Assembly: GCF_032102965.1 (NCBI RefSeq)
Contig: NZ_CP134880.1
Coordinates: 2,108,001 to 2,172,000 of the forward strand
Source: Demequina capsici
GTDB lineage: Bacteria; Actinomycetota; Actinomycetes; Actinomycetales; Demequinaceae
Length of the DNA stretch: 64,000 nucleotides
Direction: 5' to 3'
Part shown: positions 55,438-64,000 of the stretch, piece by piece
Layout of the letters: each line of letters opens with the position of its first letter
How positions within the stretch are numbered: position 1 is the first letter of the stretch
The notes under the pieces: generated by a model
What the model saw: only the letters and a program-made list of their open reading frames with translations
What the model was told of the DNA's origin: nothing
Databases searched by the model: none
Made by a program: the position numbers and the translations under genes

Positions 55438-56888
55438 ACCTCCTGGTAGGAGACCCACTCGATGCTCGCGGCGCCGCTGAGCGCCTCGAGCCCGATCATG
55501 CGTCCGGTGAAACCGCCTGCGAGCTCGGTGGCGAGGTAGCGGCCGTCGAGCGTCGCCAGCTCCAGAAGGCCGTCGCCTCGCCTCACCCCCAGGGAGACCT
55601 TGTCGGGGCCCGCGCTCTCGCCGAGCGCGGGAACGACCGCACGCGCACGGATCGCGAGCGCGTCGCCCGGTGCAAGCGCGACCTCGCCAAGCACCTGATC
55701 GAAGGGCGCGCTCACGGCCCTGGCGCGCGCGATGCCTCCGACAAGCTCGACGCCGTACCAGTGCGACGCATCGATCCGGACGCTCAGGCAGGCGTCGCCG
55801 TGGGCGACGCGAGCGTGCGCATCCCAGTCCCATGCCGTGACACGCGCGCACAGCACGGAGCCCTGCTCTGCAACGCCGGGCTCGCGGCCGTCCTCGAGGA
55901 GGAGGACGCCGTCGGCGCTCGCGAACATGTCGGGAGCGGTGGACGGCGCCACCCAGCGCGGGTCGAGCGCGCCTGCCTCGAAGTCGTCGCGGAAGGACCC
56001 GTCGCGCATCGGGACGTCGAAGCGGTCCTCGACGATGACGGGCCAGTCGTCCACCCACTCCACCCCGGCCAGGAACGTCTCGCGCCCCAGCACGTGAAAG
56101 CCCGGGTGCGACCCCGTCTGCCTGATGCCCAGATGCACCATCGCCCACGAGCCGTCGGCCAGCTCGACCAGGTCGGCATGGCCGACGGCCTGGACGGGAT
56201 GCGGCGTCGAGCGGTGGCTGAAGAAGGGGTTCGACGGGTGCGCCTCGAAGGGTCCACGGGGCGACCGCGAGCGCGCCACCGAGACGCCGTGACCCAGATG
56301 GGTGCCGCCCTCGGCGACGATCAGGTACCACCAGTCGCCGCGCCGGATGAGGTGCGGACCTTCGGTGTCGGCCAGGCCGGTCCCCTGCCACACGACGCCT
56401 TCCTCGCCGAGCCGCTCGCCCGTGCGGGGGTCGATCGGCACCTGGTGGATCCCGGGCGGCGCGAAGCCTCGCCAGGTCAACAGGCAGGTGCCGTCGTCGT
56501 CCCAGGCCAGGTCGGGGTCGATGCCGACGGTGCCGGGCACCCGGATCGGCGCAGACCACGGCCCCTCGGGCCGTTCGGCGTGCGTGATCAGCTGGCCCGC
56601 GCCCACGTCACGGATGCTCGTGGTCGTCATCCACAGCAGACCGTCGTGGTGGCGCAGCGTGGGCGCGAAGATGCCCTGGCTGGCGCCCTCGGCGCCGGGG
56701 GCGGCGTTGATGACCACCGCATCGGGCAGCGCATGCCCCACGAGCTCCCACGTCACCAGGTCCGTGGACCGGTGGATGGGCACGCCCGGCGCATACTCGA
56801 ACGTCGACGTGGCGATCAGGTACTCCTCGCCGGCGCGGCAGATCGACGGGTCCGGATGGAAGCCGGGCAGGATCGGTCGGTCAGTCAC
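55434..56888 (-). CDS. GH43-family glycoside hydrolase with C-terminal beta-sandwich
   Basis: 484 residues, intracellular. The five-bladed propeller of GH43 shows the catalytic base in PGFHPDPSICR, the pKa-modulating Asp in GIDPDLAWDDDG and the acid in GLADTEGPHLIRR. Residues from about 300 form a concanavalin-like domain (DDFEAGALDPRW), as in GH43 beta-xylosidases/alpha-L-arabinofuranosidases. It releases xylose or arabinose from short oligosaccharides. Last gene of the Opp-GH1-bPGM/GH3-DUF1593-GH43 operon, 12 bases after DUF1593. Confidence 0.93.
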   Translation of the reverse strand: MTDRPILPGFHPDPSICRAGEEYLIATSTFEYAPGVPIHRSTDLVTWELVGHALPDAVVINAAPGAEGASQGIFAPTLRHHDGLLWMTTTSIRDVGAGQLITHAERPEGPWSAPIRVPGTVGIDPDLAWDDDGTCLLTWRGFAPPGIHQVPIDPRTGERLGEEGVVWQGTGLADTEGPHLIRRGDWWYLIVAEGGTHLGHGVSVARSRSPRGPFEAHPSNPFFSHRSTPHPVQAVGHADLVELADGSWAMVHLGIRQTGSHPGFHVLGRETFLAGVEWVDDWPVIVEDRFDVPMRDGSFRDDFEAGALDPRWVAPSTAPDMFASADGVLLLEDGREPGVAEQGSVLCARVTAWDWDAHARVAHGDACLSVRIDASHWYGVELVGGIARARAVSAPFDQVLGEVALAPGDALAIRARAVVPALGESAGPDKVSLGVRRGDGLLELATLDGRYLATELAGGFTGRMIGLEALSGAASIEWVSYQEV

Positions 56889-56900
56889 GGGCGCTCCTGT

Positions 56901-58349
56901 TCACCTTCCGGGCTCGACGACGGTGATGATCACGCGCGCGTACGCCGTCAACGCGGGGCTGCCGTCGTCCGTGGCCTCGAGGATCACGTGCACGGTGGCC
57001 CCGTCAGCGGCGTCGGCAGGAATGGTCACGTCGACGGCGGATGCTTCCACAGACGTGAGGACTGCCACGTCCGCGGTGCCTGCCTCGACGTACTGCCAGG
57101 GTCGAACCAGGACGGCGTCGCCATCGGGGTCGCTCACGATCCAGGCGATCCGCACCGTGTCGCCTGGCGCCGCAGACCTGGCCAACCCGTCGGGCACGTC
57201 GATCCGGGGGTGGTGGTTCGCCTGCGCGTACGAGGACGTCACGGACCATCGCAGCCGCCCGGCGAAGTCGTTCTGGAAGGCAGGGATCCACCGGCCGACG
57301 TCGCCCCAATCGGGCGCGGGCATCGAGAAGACCATCGGGTGCGAACCGACGGAGTTCCACCGGTGCGGATCCTCGGGATCCGCCTCCTGACGGCCTCCCC
57401 ACCCCCCGAACGTGGGGTTCTCCCAGTTGCGCAGGCCGTTGTCGATGTGCAGCGCGACATTCGAGGTGTCGCCCTCCGAGATCCACGCACCCGGCTCCTC
57501 AACGGGGAAGAACACCTGGTAGCCGCGCTCACGCAGGTCGTCGTCCGTGAGGCCCGCGTGGCCGAAGTAGTCGTCGGCGTCGAAGCCGTCGGCCATGAAG
57601 AGGCCGTCTCCCCACACTCGATAGCCGGCCCCGATCGGCCCCACCGCCGTGACGTTCGCACGCGTCCACGGGGCGCCGAGGTACTCGAGGGCCTCCGGCG
57701 AGGCGACATGCCGGGCCGCGTAGCCCCACGCCGCGGTCGCCACCTGCCTCAGCTCGATCTCCGGCCAGGCGGGCCGGATGTACTCGGCGAAGGTCGAGTC
57801 CTGCTCACCCCAGCTCGTGAGCACCGTGCGGGCCATGAGGCGCGCCCTCGCCGCGTCACGGTCGGGGCGGTCCACCAGCCGCTCGTCGACCGTCATGAGG
57901 GCGCGCGCGATCGTGTTGAGGCCGCCCCACGCCTGCAGCACCAGGGTGCCGGGCTCGTGGTCCAGGAGCAGGTCTGCGATCAGGTCGGACCCTGGCGTCG
58001 GCTCGCGGGTGTCTCCCACATCCGCGATGTTGCCCTGGCGCACCAGCGAGCGCAGGTGCTCCGGAGCCGGGTACCGAGGGTCGTGCACCACCAGGTTCGC
58101 ATGCACCTGCGCATACGCGTCGAGCGCCTGGTCGATATGTCCGCGCGCTCCGGCAGGAGGCCACCGATGCGCCTCCACGCCCCGAGCGGGGTCGCCCGCG
58201 AAGTGGAACATGCTGGACGAGTAGACGAGTCCCGCGAGCTCGATCTCGTTGCTGTACAGCACCAGCCTCAGCATCGAGTTGAGGTCGTCGAGCTCGGGGT
58301 CCGTGGTGACGACGACGCGCACCCGGCCTTGCCCCCTTCCGTCGCGCAT
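56901..58349 (-). CDS. DUF1593/Sde182-like nucleoside-hydrolase-fold protein
   Basis: 482 residues from ATG 58349, two bases after the GH3 stop; GTG 58358 is the alternative. The N-terminal segment RVRVVVTTDPELDDLNSMLR has the Asp cluster of the nucleoside-hydrolase fold used by DUF1593 proteins. SYAQANHHPRIDVPD and a C-terminal Ig-like domain (VRIAWIVSDPDGDAVLVRPWQY) complete the Sde182 layout. The founding member binds cellulose; the enzymatic role is unknown. No signal peptide. Its place in a glycosidase operon suggests a role in sugar processing. Confidence 0.85.
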   Translation of the reverse strand: MRDGRGQGRVRVVVTTDPELDDLNSMLRLVLYSNEIELAGLVYSSSMFHFAGDPARGVEAHRWPPAGARGHIDQALDAYAQVHANLVVHDPRYPAPEHLRSLVRQGNIADVGDTREPTPGSDLIADLLLDHEPGTLVLQAWGGLNTIARALMTVDERLVDRPDRDAARARLMARTVLTSWGEQDSTFAEYIRPAWPEIELRQVATAAWGYAARHVASPEALEYLGAPWTRANVTAVGPIGAGYRVWGDGLFMADGFDADDYFGHAGLTDDDLRERGYQVFFPVEEPGAWISEGDTSNVALHIDNGLRNWENPTFGGWGGRQEADPEDPHRWNSVGSHPMVFSMPAPDWGDVGRWIPAFQNDFAGRLRWSVTSSYAQANHHPRIDVPDGLARSAAPGDTVRIAWIVSDPDGDAVLVRPWQYVEAGTADVAVLTSVEASAVDVTIPADAADGATVHVILEATDDGSPALTAYARVIITVVEPGR

Positions 58350-58351
58350 GG

Positions 58352-60784
58352 TCACCACCGAGCGTCCTCGTATCCCATGAACGGGTCCACGGGGCTCACG
58401 CCACGGAACTCGGATTCGCCGACCAGCTTGGCGACCACCGCGTCGACCGTCTCGTCGTTCGCCGCGTAGGCGTTCACGTAGGTGCGGACGAACGGCACGT
58501 CCTGCAGGTGGTACGGGCTGCCGAGAGAGACGAACAGGGTCGGCAGCTCGGTGAGGTGACGCGGCAGGTTGCCCGCCGTGAAAGGCGCCCAGTGGACGCG
58601 AGCCACGGTCTCGTTGGAGCGCGGCTGCACGTCCGCGACGTAGATCACCGCGTCGTAGCCCTCCAGCAGCTCGGCGCCGTTGACGCCTCCGTCGACGCCC
58701 ACGCGCGTGAACATCGTCGACCCCGGAGGGCCGTCCTCGAACAGCGTCGCGGAGAATCCGCGCTCGTTCAGCTGCGCGGTGAAGCGCTCGGCCGGACCGG
58801 TGAAGGACAGCATGCCGCGCAGCGAGTACACGAGCACCCGCCTGTGTCGCACCGTGTCCAGCGGCAGCAGCCCCGCCTCCTTGTCCTTGACCAGGGTGAT
58901 GCCCGCGTCGGCCTGGGCCCGCGACCAGGCACGATGCGTGTCGGTGTCGATGCCGTCCAGTCCTGGCACCCGCTCCTCCGGGGTCTCGGGGGCGTGCAGC
59001 CCCAGCGCCGCCTTCAGCGCGAGCACCCGGGTGACCGCCTGATCCAACCGCTCCTGGGAGATGACGCCGCTGCGCACGCCTTCGAGCATATGCGCGTGGT
59101 CCGTCGCGTAGTCGGGCGTGAACAGGAACATGTCACAGCCCGCGGCCACCGACGCGGGCACCAGCGCGGCGCGCGGCATCCTCATCAGCATGCCGCCCAT
59201 GAGGGACGCGTCGGTGATGACGACGCCGTTGAAGCCCAGGTGCTCGCGCAGCAGCTCCGTGGTCAGCTCGGGCGCGAGCGACGCGGGCATGATGTCCTCG
59301 TCCGCGATGCCGGGCCGCAGCGCCCGCGAGTAGGCGGGGAGCGCGATGTGCGCGGCCATCACGGACAACGCGCCCGCCTCGATCGAGGCCCGGTAGGCAG
59401 CGCCGAACGTGGCCTCCCACTCGTCCACGCTCAGCGAGTTCACCGAGGTCAGCAGGTGCTGGTCGCGGTCGTCGACCCCGTCGCCCGGCCAGTGCTTGAC
59501 CGACGCGGCCACGCCGTTGTCCTGCAGGCCCCTGACGAACTCGACGCCCATGCGCCGCACCCGGTCCGGGTCCGAGCCGAATGCACGATTGAGGACGATC
59601 GGGTTGCGCGGATTGAGCTGGATGTCGATGATCGGCGCGAAGTCCCACGTCACGCCCAGAGCACGGCCCTCGACCGCCGCGACCTCCCCCATCCGGTAGG
59701 CGCACGAGTCGTCTCCCGTCGCCGCGGCCTGCAGAGGCGTGCCCACCTGCGTAGCCATGAAGCTCGCGCCGTCGGCACCGTTCTCCAGGTTGCCCGCGAT
59801 CAGGGGAGGCACCGAGCTCGCGGCGTGGATGTGCCGGTTCAGGCTCACCGCCTCCTCGACAGGCGCGCCACGACGCATGAAGCCGCCAGGCTGCGAGATC
59901 GCGATGTCCGCATCCACGCCCGCCGGGTCGTTCGCCATGAGGAAGAACAGCTGCCCCACTTTCTGCTCGAGCGTCATCGCGTCTCGCGTCGACGCGACCC
60001 AGGCTTGCGCGTCTGCGTCGAGGTGGAACGGCGCCTCCCCCAGGCGCACAGGGGCGATGTCGGACATGGTCTCCTCCTTGAGGCTCGTCGCAGGCGAGCC
60101 CTCGAACGTGATGCCGTGGTCGGCGAGCGAGCCGGCCGCATGCAGACCGGGGATGACGACGTCGGCCTCGCCGAGCACCGTCGCGTCGCCCACGCCCACC
60201 GCCGTCATGCCAGCGCGATGGGCAGCCTCGACGCCCGCGATCGCGTCCTCGAACACGACGCAGTCCTCGGCGGCGACGCCGAGCGCCTCGGCGCCTGCAC
60301 GGAAGACGGCGGGGTCCGGTTTTGCCTGAGAGACCACCGAGCCGTCGATGATGACGTCGAGCAGGTCACGGATGCCGAGCCTGTCGAGGATCAGAGGGGC
60401 GTTCCGGCTCGCGGAGCCGAGCGCCGTGGGGACCCCTCGGCTCCTCAGGTCGCGAAGGAGCTCGAGCGCGCCCAGCAGCATGTCATCCGGAGTGAGCATG
60501 GAGATCGCCTTCACATACTGCGCGTTCTTCTCCGCGGCCAGGCGCAGCGCCTCCTCGTCGGACACCTCGACGCCACCGAGTCCGAGCACGATCCGCAGCG
60601 CGTCCATCCGGCCGACGCCCTTGAGCAGCTCCTCGTCCTCGTCGGCGAGGGTGAACCCCAGGCCCTGGGCCATGGCCCGCCACGCCGCGAAGTGGTGCAC
60701 CGCGGTGTCCACGAGCACCCCGTCCAGGTCGAAGATCGCCGCCCTGGCGATCCTCATGCCGGTCGAGGTGCCAGCACCGGTCAT
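58352..60784 (-). CDS. Fusion of beta-phosphoglucomutase-like HAD and GH3 glycosidase
   Basis: 810 residues from ATG 60784, which overlaps the GH1 stop (ATGA). Residues 10-235 form a HAD hydrolase of the beta-phosphoglucomutase class: AIFDLDGVLVDT with both catalytic Asp, the GSASRN motif and QAKPDP with VVFEDAIAGVEAA. From about 240 a complete GH3 domain follows: KHWPGDGVDDRDQH and the nucleophile TDASLMGGM, as in NagZ/beta-glucosidase-type GH3. Met 240 (60067) is preceded in frame by AAGGAGG five bases away, so a separate 571-residue GH3 could also be made. bPGM interconverts beta-glucose-1-phosphate and glucose-6-phosphate; no phosphorylase is visible nearby. Confidence 0.9.
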   Translation of the reverse strand: MTGAGTSTGMRIARAAIFDLDGVLVDTAVHHFAAWRAMAQGLGFTLADEDEELLKGVGRMDALRIVLGLGGVEVSDEEALRLAAEKNAQYVKAISMLTPDDMLLGALELLRDLRSRGVPTALGSASRNAPLILDRLGIRDLLDVIIDGSVVSQAKPDPAVFRAGAEALGVAAEDCVVFEDAIAGVEAAHRAGMTAVGVGDATVLGEADVVIPGLHAAGSLADHGITFEGSPATSLKEETMSDIAPVRLGEAPFHLDADAQAWVASTRDAMTLEQKVGQLFFLMANDPAGVDADIAISQPGGFMRRGAPVEEAVSLNRHIHAASSVPPLIAGNLENGADGASFMATQVGTPLQAAATGDDSCAYRMGEVAAVEGRALGVTWDFAPIIDIQLNPRNPIVLNRAFGSDPDRVRRMGVEFVRGLQDNGVAASVKHWPGDGVDDRDQHLLTSVNSLSVDEWEATFGAAYRASIEAGALSVMAAHIALPAYSRALRPGIADEDIMPASLAPELTTELLREHLGFNGVVITDASLMGGMLMRMPRAALVPASVAAGCDMFLFTPDYATDHAHMLEGVRSGVISQERLDQAVTRVLALKAALGLHAPETPEERVPGLDGIDTDTHRAWSRAQADAGITLVKDKEAGLLPLDTVRHRRVLVYSLRGMLSFTGPAERFTAQLNERGFSATLFEDGPPGSTMFTRVGVDGGVNGAELLEGYDAVIYVADVQPRSNETVARVHWAPFTAGNLPRHLTELPTLFVSLGSPYHLQDVPFVRTYVNAYAANDETVDAVVAKLVGESEFRGVSPVDPFMGYEDARW
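60067..60079 (-). promoter_or_regulatory. Internal ribosome binding site and start for the GH3 part
   Basis: AAGGAGG (60079-60073) followed by AGACC and ATG (60067). It lies inside the fused reading frame at the junction of the two domains and is as strong as any ribosome site in the window, suggesting the fusion arose by loss of a stop codon between two genes. Confidence 0.75.
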
Positions 60785-62016
60785 CGTCGCGCCACCTGCG
60801 AGGATCGGCGTGCGACCTCAGCCGCGAAGACCGCAGCGGAGCGCTTCGCAGAGCGATCCAGCGTGACGCGATCCACCGCATGCAGCCCGAACTTGGGTCC
60901 GAACGCGAAGATCCACTCGTAGTTGTCCAGGAGCGACCAGTGGCAGTAGCCCAGCACGGGCACGCCGTCGGCGATCGCCCGATCCAGGCCCGCGAGCGCC
61001 GCGGTGAGGAATGCGCAGCGCGCCTCGTCGTCCTCCGTGTTCATGCCGTGCTCGCTGACCAGCACGGGCACGCCGGACACCTCATGGCAGTAGCTCACCG
61101 CTCCGGCGAGCGAGAGCGGCTCGACCTCCTGCTGCCCGGGATGCGTGGCGACGCGACCCTCCGGCCCGTACAGGATGCGCTCGTAGTTCTGCACTCCGAC
61201 GAAGTCGTCGTCCTCCGCCAGCCGGAGCCACCGGCCGTAGCACTCCTCGCGGACCTTGTCGCGGGCCGCCTCGCCGCCCGGCAGGGCGAACTCGTCGGCG
61301 ACGGCCAGGGAGAGCCCAACGGGAAGGTCGGGCCGGCGGGCCTTGATGGCCTCGCGCGCGGCGACGTGCGCCCGCTCGAACGCGTCCTCGAAGAGCTCGA
61401 GCTCGTCGAGGCGCTGCACGTTGCCGGCGCGGTATCGCTCCACGCCAGCGGCCTTCGACGCCGCGTCGAGCGTCACGGCATGTCCCTCCCATGCCTGCGG
61501 CGGGAGGAAGCCCCCCGCGAGCTGCCGCTGAAGGTTCGGCTCGTTCAAGGTCACTGCGATCGCGATCCGGTCCCCGAGGCGCTCCATCACGAGGTCGCAG
61601 AAGCGTGCGAAGTCAGCGGCGGCCTCGGGCGCAAGCCACGAGCCACGGCATGCGAACCAGTGAGGCGCGGTGAAGTGGCTGAAGGTCACGACGGGTGCCA
61701 GCCCCCGGTCCAGGCAGCCGTCGATGATCGCCTCGTAGTGGTCGAGCGCGGACTCGTCGATCACGCCACGGTCGGGCTCGATCCGGCACCACTCGACGGA
61801 GAAGCGGTAGGCGTTGAGACCGAGCCCCGCGGCGAGGTCAAGGTCCTCGGGCCAGCGCTCCCAGCTTCCGCATGCCGCGCCGGAGGGCTCGACGAACACC
61901 GTCGGCTCGACGTTCTCGAGGAACGACGTGTCCGACGTGGTGTCGCCTCCATCGATCTGGTGTCCTGCGACGGCGACTCCCCAGAGGAAGTCGGTGGGCA
62001 TGCTCACGCTTGCCAT
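60781..62016 (-). CDS. GH1 beta-glucosidase/beta-glycosidase
   Basis: 411 residues from ATG 62016 with AAGGAG upstream; an open frame to 62178 runs into the ABC gene. The retaining GH1 barrel begins MPTDFLWGVAVAGHQIDGG. The acid/base Glu is in TLNEPN, and the nucleophile Glu is in VLVSEHGMN, where most relatives have TENG. YCHWSLLDNYEW is the family C-terminal signature. It is somewhat shorter than the usual 440-470 residues. No signal peptide: it cleaves imported disaccharides or glycosides. It follows the Opp-type transporter by 55 bases. Confidence 0.93.
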   Translation of the reverse strand: MASVSMPTDFLWGVAVAGHQIDGGDTTSDTSFLENVEPTVFVEPSGAACGSWERWPEDLDLAAGLGLNAYRFSVEWCRIEPDRGVIDESALDHYEAIIDGCLDRGLAPVVTFSHFTAPHWFACRGSWLAPEAAADFARFCDLVMERLGDRIAIAVTLNEPNLQRQLAGGFLPPQAWEGHAVTLDAASKAAGVERYRAGNVQRLDELELFEDAFERAHVAAREAIKARRPDLPVGLSLAVADEFALPGGEAARDKVREECYGRWLRLAEDDDFVGVQNYERILYGPEGRVATHPGQQEVEPLSLAGAVSYCHEVSGVPVLVSEHGMNTEDDEARCAFLTAALAGLDRAIADGVPVLGYCHWSLLDNYEWIFAFGPKFGLHAVDRVTLDRSAKRSAAVFAAEVARRSSQVARR

Positions 62017-62071
62017 GGGTGGTGCTCCTTCCGTGGCGCCGACCTGCTCGACGCCCACATCGATGCGAGGC

Positions 62072-62932
62072 TCAGGCGGCCCCGGCCTGCTCCTGCTGCT
62101 GGGCCTGGATCTCCTTGAGGCGCAGCCGGTCTGCGCGCCGCTGCTGCTGCGCGAGCGGGTCGGGGACGGGGGACGCAAGGAGCAGACGCTGGGTGTACGG
62201 GCGCTGCGGGGTGGCAGTGACGGTGTCTCCGTCGCCCCACTCCACGAGCTCCCCGCGGTACAGCACCGCGACCCTGTGGGACATCTCTCGCACGACTGCG
62301 AGGTCGTGGGAGATGAACAGATAGGCGACGCCGGTGCGCTCCTGGATCTCCAGGAACAGCTCGAGGACGCGGGCCTGGGTCGACAGGTCGAGCGCCGAGA
62401 CGGGCTCGTCGCACACGATCAGCTTGGGGTCGAGCGCGAGCGCACGGGCGATCGCGATGCGCTGCCGCTGACCGCCGGAGAACTCTCGTGGCATGCGGTG
62501 AGCGGCGTCCGCCGGCAGCCCGACGGTGTCGAGCAGCTCCTTGACGCGCGCGTTGGCCTCCGCCTTCGACGTCCTGCGCATGATCATCGGCTCGGTGAGC
62601 GAGTCGCCGATCGTCAGCGACGGGTTGAGCGACGAGTAAGGGTCCTGGTACACCACCTGGATGTCCCTGGTGAGCTCGCGACGGCGCCGCTTCGTGGGGT
62701 GGCTGATGTCCTCCCCCGCGAACGTGACCGCCCCTCCCGCCACGGGGACCAGGCCCAGGAGCGCGCGACCGATCGTGGTCTTGCCGGAGCCTGACTCTCC
62801 TACGAGCCCGACCGTCTCGCCGGGCTTGATGTCGAAGCTGACTCCGTGGACGATCCGGATCGGCTTGGCGCGCATGCCGCGGCCCGGGTACTCGACGACC
62901 AGGTCGTCGACCTTGAGCAGAGGCTCCGTCAT
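62072..62932 (-). CDS. Oligopeptide/oligosaccharide ABC transporter ATP-binding protein (OppF type)
   Basis: 286 residues. Walker A GESGSGKTT (about 40-48), Q-loop QDPYSSLNPSL, signature FSGGQRQRIAIARA, Walker B LIVCDEP and switch His in SHDLAV are all intact. The QDPY and C-terminal RPYTQRLLLASPVPDP are typical of the OppF/DppF branch. It overlaps the preceding permease-ATPase by ATGA. The downstream glycosidases suggest that the system imports oligosaccharides rather than peptides. Confidence 0.94.
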   Translation of the reverse strand: MTEPLLKVDDLVVEYPGRGMRAKPIRIVHGVSFDIKPGETVGLVGESGSGKTTIGRALLGLVPVAGGAVTFAGEDISHPTKRRRRELTRDIQVVYQDPYSSLNPSLTIGDSLTEPMIMRRTSKAEANARVKELLDTVGLPADAAHRMPREFSGGQRQRIAIARALALDPKLIVCDEPVSALDLSTQARVLELFLEIQERTGVAYLFISHDLAVVREMSHRVAVLYRGELVEWGDGDTVTATPQRPYTQRLLLASPVPDPLAQQQRRADRLRLKEIQAQQQEQAGAA

Positions 62933-64000
62933 GACAGCGTCTCCCTTCCGAGGGTGCCGGTGCTGGCGGCCCCTGGCAGCGGGGCCCGCGGCGCTCCCGT
63001 CGGGATCGCCTCGAACAGCGACTGCGTGTACTGGTGGCGCGGGTCGTCGAACACGGACTGGGTGGGACCGGTCTCGACGATCACGCCTTGCCGCATGACC
63101 GACACCCGGTCGCAGATGTCGGCGACCACGCCGAAGTTGTGGGTGACGATGAGCACGGCCATCCCGAGCTCCGCCTGCAGGTCGCGGAGCAGATCGAGCA
63201 CCTCGGCCTGCACGGTGACGTCCAGGGCGGTGGTGGGCTCGTCTGCGATGAGCAGCGTGGGGTGCGACGCGACCGCGCCCGCGATCAGGACGCGCTGCGC
63301 CATGCCGCCCGACAGCTGGTGCGGGTAGGAGCGGAACACCCGCTTCGGGTCGGGGATCCCGACCTTGTCGAGCAGCGACATCGCCCGCTCGTGCGCCTGC
63401 TCCTTGGACATCCCCAGCACCTTGCGCAACGGTTCGGTGAGCTGGACGCCTACCGTGAAGGCGGGGTCCAGGTTGGACATCGGCTCCTGCGGGACGTACG
63501 CGATGCGGCTCCCGCGGAAGGTGTTCATGGAAGCGTCCGACACGCCCGTGAGGTCCTCGCCATCGAACACGATCGACCCGGCCATGACCTTGCCGCCCTT
63601 GGGAAGCAGGCCGAGCACGGCGAAGGCCGTCTGGGTCTTGCCGGAGCCGGACTCGCCGATCAGGCCGTGCGTCTCGCCACGACGGACCTCGAGGCTGGCG
63701 CCCTTCACGACCGTGGCCCAGCCGTCACCTGCGGGGTAGGCGACGGCGAGGTCGGTGACCGTGAGGACGGCGTCCGCCTCGGCCGCGTCCTCGTGACGCA
63801 CGATCTCCGGCGCGGAGGCCTCGAGGGCCCAGGCGATCTGACCCTTAGCGCGCCGCACGTCGGACGTGCCTTCGAGCTCGTCGCGCAGCGCGGTGCCGAG
63901 CAGGGTCAGGAAGATCATGGTGAGGCCCAGAGCGAGCGCCGGCCACAGGACCAGCTGCCCCGCACGGTTGATGTTGTAGAAGCCCTCGTTGAGCATCTGA
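62929..64000 (-). CDS. Opp-type ABC permease-ATPase fusion (DppC-DppD), 5' part beyond window
   Basis: At least 355 residues, open at the right edge. The first 40 or so visible residues are the end of an OppC/DppC permease: MLNEGFYNINRAGQ, then a membrane segment WPALALGLTMIFLTLLGTALRDEL. After a linker a complete OppD ATPase begins at VLTVTDLAVAYP: Walker A GESGSGKTQ, PQEPMSNLDP, signature LSGGMAQRV, Walker B LLIADEP and switch THNFGV. Permease-ATPase fusions of this kind occur in actinobacteria. It forms the importer with OppF; the binding protein and other permease should lie to the right. Confidence 0.9.
   Translation of the reverse strand, partial: QMLNEGFYNINRAGQLVLWPALALGLTMIFLTLLGTALRDELEGTSDVRRAKGQIAWALEASAPEIVRHEDAAEADAVLTVTDLAVAYPAGDGWATVVKGASLEVRRGETHGLIGESGSGKTQTAFAVLGLLPKGGKVMAGSIVFDGEDLTGVSDASMNTFRGSRIAYVPQEPMSNLDPAFTVGVQLTEPLRKVLGMSKEQAHERAMSLLDKVGIPDPKRVFRSYPHQLSGGMAQRVLIAGAVASHPTLLIADEPTTALDVTVQAEVLDLLRDLQAELGMAVLIVTHNFGVVADICDRVSVMRQGVIVETGPTQSVFDDPRHQYTQSLFEAIPTGAPRAPLPGAASTGTLGRETLS

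Overview
The window is a high-GC actinobacterial chromosome segment. Coding density is high, GTG and TTG starts occur, and many genes overlap by ATGA or GTGA. Gene content suggests a plant-polysaccharide-degrading soil actinobacterium, possibly order Micrococcales: a CebEFG/CebR-type cello-oligosaccharide operon, GH1, GH3, GH31, GH43 and GH127 enzymes, a CBM2-tailed nuclease, DUF222/HNH proteins and an actinobacterial hut cluster. This placement is inferred from content only. I saw no rRNA, tRNA or CRISPR array.

Layout, left to right. (1) 1-3282: an edge-truncated SDR dehydrogenase with a divergent TetR regulator, then a YtcJ-like amidohydrolase. (2) 3405-8000: a sugar ABC operon (binding protein, two permeases) followed by a LacI/CebR-like regulator. 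Upstream are a clear promoter and five LacI-type palindromes, one of them one base from the recalled CelR/CebR operator. (3) 8000-8715: non-coding, with a 4 x 41 bp and a 4 x 22 bp tandem repeat, then mnmA and a DUF222/HNH protein with a hexapeptide-repeat tail. (4) 11761-19806: IclR regulator and a divergent histidine-utilization operon hutH-hutU-M20 amidohydrolase-hutF-hutI. (5) 19957-21412: an isolated beta-propeller-like protein and a transposase remnant. (6) 21409-29770: a second sugar operon, lacI-SBP-permease-permease-GH127-GH31, with paired operators at the lacI promoter. (7) 30117-36342: small secreted or membrane proteins, a drug-efflux MFS with its TetR, and a second TetR-controlled membrane protein. 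(8) 36392-44428: cysteine desulfurase, then an operon of an MMPL transporter fused to a degenerate ABC-ATPase-like domain, a YhgE/Pip protein, a response regulator and a sensor kinase. (9) 44447-52866: OsmC, tyrosine phosphatase, SDR, extracellular nuclease with CBM2, an unknown protein and the electron-transfer flavoprotein pair. (10) 53152-64000: MFS sugar transporter, CE1-like esterase, and a minus-strand operon of an Opp-type ABC transporter, GH1, a beta-phosphoglucomutase-GH3 fusion, a DUF1593 protein and GH43.

Together the sugar loci suggest uptake of cello-oligosaccharides, xylose/arabinose-substituted oligosaccharides and a third oligosaccharide class, with intracellular trimming by glycosidases that lack signal peptides. 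The hut cluster would convert histidine to glutamate through N-formylglutamate. The most unusual items are the MMPL/pseudo-ATPase fusion operon, the bPGM-GH3 fusion with an internal ribosome binding site and start, and the dense operator array in front of the first ABC operon.
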